Made by a program: the position numbers and the translations under genes. A model generated the notes under the pieces. That model did no database searches and was not told where the DNA came from. It saw only the letters and a program-made list of their open reading frames with translations. This document shows positions 62,282 to 64,000 of a stretch of DNA of 64,000 bases, in pieces (positions within the stretch are counted from its first letter, which is position 1; each line of letters opens with the position of its first letter). This DNA comes from JAPOXR01 sp963662395. GTDB lineage: Bacteria > Pseudomonadota > Alphaproteobacteria > Rhodobacterales > Rhodobacteraceae. The stretch covers positions 1,736,001-1,800,000 of the forward strand of contig OY759511.1 of NCBI GenBank assembly GCA_963662395.1. Reading direction: 5' to 3'.

Positions 62282-63043
62282 TTGACCATTCCTCCAACAA
62301 CCCCGTCCTTCCGGCTGGATGACAGGAAGGCGCTGATCACGGGAGCCTCGCGCGGCATCGGCTTTGCCTGCGCAGCCGCAATCGCCGGGGCGGGCGCATC
62401 GGTCGTGGTCGCATCGCGAAGCCCCGAGGGGATCGAATGCGCAGCCCGATCGCTCCGGGAGGCAGGCTTCCGGGCCAGGGCAGCGGTTCTCGACATCACC
62501 GACCGGGCACAAATCCGGCGAGTCGTCGAGGAGGAAGGCCCGTTTGACGTGCTGGTGAACTCGGCCGGGGTGGCGCGCCATTCCACGGCACTCGATGCTT
62601 CGGAGGAAGACTACGACCAGGTCATGACTCTCAATGCCCGTTCGGCGTTCTTCCTGGCGTGCGAGGTTGCCGGGACCATGCCGCAAACCGGTGGTTCGAT
62701 CATCCAGATCTCGAGCCAGATGGGGGTTGTCGGTGGCATGGAACGGGCTGTCTATTGCGCCTCGAAACATGCTGTCGAAGGCATGACCAAGGCAATGGCA
62801 ATTGAATGGGGACCACGTCGCATCAGGATCAATACGGTGTGCCCGACCTTCATCCGGACCGAGTTGACGGAGGCGACGCTGGCCGACCCGGAAAAACAGC
62901 GATGGATCATGTCGAAAATCAGGCTGGGCCGGATCGGGAAGGTCGAGGATGTGATGGGGGCGGTTGTCTTCCTGGCATCGGATGCAGCATCGTTGATCAC
63001 CGGCACCCATCTCCTGATCGATGGCGGCTGGACCGCCGGGTAA
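62282..63043 (+). CDS. Short-chain dehydrogenase/reductase
   Basis: A 253-residue SDR. NAD(P) site ALITGASRGIGFACAAAIAG (about residues 19-38), structural NSAGVARH, catalytic Ser in IIQISSQMGVVGG, and Tyr and Lys in AVYCASKHAVEGMTKAMA. C-terminal VFLASDAASLITGTHLLIDG is standard. The start is TTG at 62282; no ATG fits. It lies 43 bp after the HisD-family gene. An SDR beside an HpsN-like enzyme recalls HpsO/HpsP of sulfonate breakdown, but gluconate-type roles fit equally. Confidence 0.88.
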   Translation: MTIPPTTPSFRLDDRKALITGASRGIGFACAAAIAGAGASVVVASRSPEGIECAARSLREAGFRARAAVLDITDRAQIRRVVEEEGPFDVLVNSAGVARHSTALDASEEDYDQVMTLNARSAFFLACEVAGTMPQTGGSIIQISSQMGVVGGMERAVYCASKHAVEGMTKAMAIEWGPRRIRINTVCPTFIRTELTEATLADPEKQRWIMSKIRLGRIGKVEDVMGAVVFLASDAASLITGTHLLIDGGWTAG

Positions 63044-63068
63044 CGACGAACCGGATGAAGGCAGGGTA

Positions 63069-64000
63069 GTGAGCAAGATCACGTCAGCAGAAGTCGCAAG
63101 GGTTGCCGGGGTCAGCCAGTCGGCGGTCAGCCGGGCCTACACCCCCGGCGCCTCGGTATCGCCGGACACGGCGGAAAAGGTGCATGAGGCGGCGCGCAGG
63201 CTCGGATACCGGCCGAACGCCCTGGCCAGGTCGCTGATCACCGGGCGATCGCGAATCATCGCCCTCGTGGTCGGATATTTCGAAAACCAGTTCTATCCTT
63301 CGGCTCTCGAACTCATGTCCTATGAACTCAAGAAGAAGGGCTATCATCTCCTGGTATTCATGGCATCGAATGACGATGCGGAAACCGAGCGGATCGTCGC
63401 TGATCTTCTTGACTACCAGGTGGAAGGGCTGATCGCCGCATCGGTTGCCATGAGCGTTCAACTGGCCAGCCGGTGCCGGGCAGAAGGCATCCCGGTCATC
63501 CTGTTCAACCGGCACCAGGGCGATGATGGCCTGACCTCGGTGACATCCGACAATGTCGACGGTGCGCGCCGGATTGCCAGATTCCTGGTCGAGGGAGGTC
63601 ATCGACGCATTGCCCAGATTTCGGGCTGGCGGGGATCATCGACCGGAAGCGAGCGCGATCGGGGATTCAGGTTCGGACTGGCCGAAAGCGGTGTCGAACC
63701 GATTCACTGCGTCGACGGGAAGTACAGCCGGGAAGTGGCGAGCCAGGTCGCCAGGGACATGTTTTCCGGATCCGGCGGGCCGGTTCCGGATGCGGTCTTC
63801 GTCGGAAACGACCACATGGCATTTGCGGTCATGGATGTCATCAGGCATGAGCTTGGACTGCGGATCCCCGAGGATGTCTCGGTGGTCGGATTCGATGATG
63901 TGCCGATCGCCGCGTGGCCGTCATTCAACCTGACCACGATGCGGCAGCCACTCGGGCGGCTGGTCGAGAAGACGGTCTCCAGGATGCTCGAGACAATTGC
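63069..64000 (+). CDS. LacI-family transcriptional regulator (cut by window end)
   Basis: About 310 residues before the window ends. GTG start at 63069, then the helix-turn-helix (TSAEVARVAGVSQSAVSRAY), hinge helix (RRLGYRPNALARSLITGRSR) and the sugar-binding-type core (IALVVGYFENQFYPSALELM, ITSDNVDGARR-like segment, VPDAVFVGNDHMAFAVMDVI, VSVVGFDDVPIAAWPSFNLT). It lies 25 bp after the SDR gene and probably controls this catabolic operon in response to a polyol- or sugar-like compound. Confidence 0.92.
   Translation, partial: MSKITSAEVARVAGVSQSAVSRAYTPGASVSPDTAEKVHEAARRLGYRPNALARSLITGRSRIIALVVGYFENQFYPSALELMSYELKKKGYHLLVFMASNDDAETERIVADLLDYQVEGLIAASVAMSVQLASRCRAEGIPVILFNRHQGDDGLTSVTSDNVDGARRIARFLVEGGHRRIAQISGWRGSSTGSERDRGFRFGLAESGVEPIHCVDGKYSREVASQVARDMFSGSGGPVPDAVFVGNDHMAFAVMDVIRHELGLRIPEDVSVVGFDDVPIAAWPSFNLTTMRQPLGRLVEKTVSRMLETI

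Noticed and set aside
1..64000. CRISPR arrays, tRNA or rRNA genes
   Set aside because: No regularly spaced short repeats, no cas-like genes and no tRNA- or rRNA-like stretches were seen on either strand by reading; a tRNA search program would settle small cases.

Overview
The window looks like the chromosome of a GC-rich alphaproteobacterium, probably of the Rhodobacterales. The evidence is gene order: purA followed by a DUF2842 gene, cmk-rpsA-ihfB-lapA-trpF-trpB in series, phaC divergent from phaZ with phaR nearby, and many ABC, TRAP and C1/quaternary-amine genes. The heavy load of insertion sequences (ISs) and pseudogenes resembles host-associated marine relatives, but that lifestyle is inference.

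Layout. (1) 1-10.9 kb: end of purA, a DUF2842 protein, a dual-specificity phosphatase, a three-gene iron-type ABC importer, two toxin-antitoxin remnants or pairs (a fused TacA-TacT relic and a PIN pair), and a TerB / PhnD-like / glutamine-amidotransferase row. (2) 10.9-36.8 kb: a graveyard of mobile DNA surrounding one intact TRAP transporter (dctP-dctQ-dctM). It holds an IS1380 element, an IS1634-family element flanked by exact-looking 653-bp direct repeats, an ISNCY element with its target duplication, and pieces of IS66 elements. It also holds a fic gene split by an IS256 element and by a three-recombinase (RIT-type) element. Each inverted-repeat arm of the RIT-type element was hit by a different IS66-family transposon. 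One carries a DruA-like (DUF4338) gene. The other carries a DNA adenine methylase, and its tnpA was in turn hit by an ISKra4 element. (3) 36.8-44.1 kb: a hydratase, phaR, a pRiA4b ORF-3 relative, an FAD oxidoreductase, phaC and phaZ (polyhydroxyalkanoate storage). (4) 44.2-51.5 kb: an SLC13-type transporter and the housekeeping row cmk-rpsA-ihfB-lapA-trpF-trpB. (5) 51.5-64 kb: catabolism. A CaiD-like hydratase, an ADP-forming acyl-CoA synthetase and an acyl-CoA dehydrogenase form a leftward operon. It diverges from a Gfo/Idh/MocA dehydrogenase and an MttB-family methyltransferase. An ABC ATPase, a SnoaL-like protein, a HisD-family dehydrogenase, an SDR and a LacI-type regulator follow and run off the window.

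The insertion boundaries in the island could be read to the base for most elements from terminal inverted repeats and target duplications. Undoing them on paper restores a reading frame for fic (apart from one frameshift) and for an IS66 tnpA. The order of events is therefore directly visible. No tRNA, rRNA or CRISPR array was seen.
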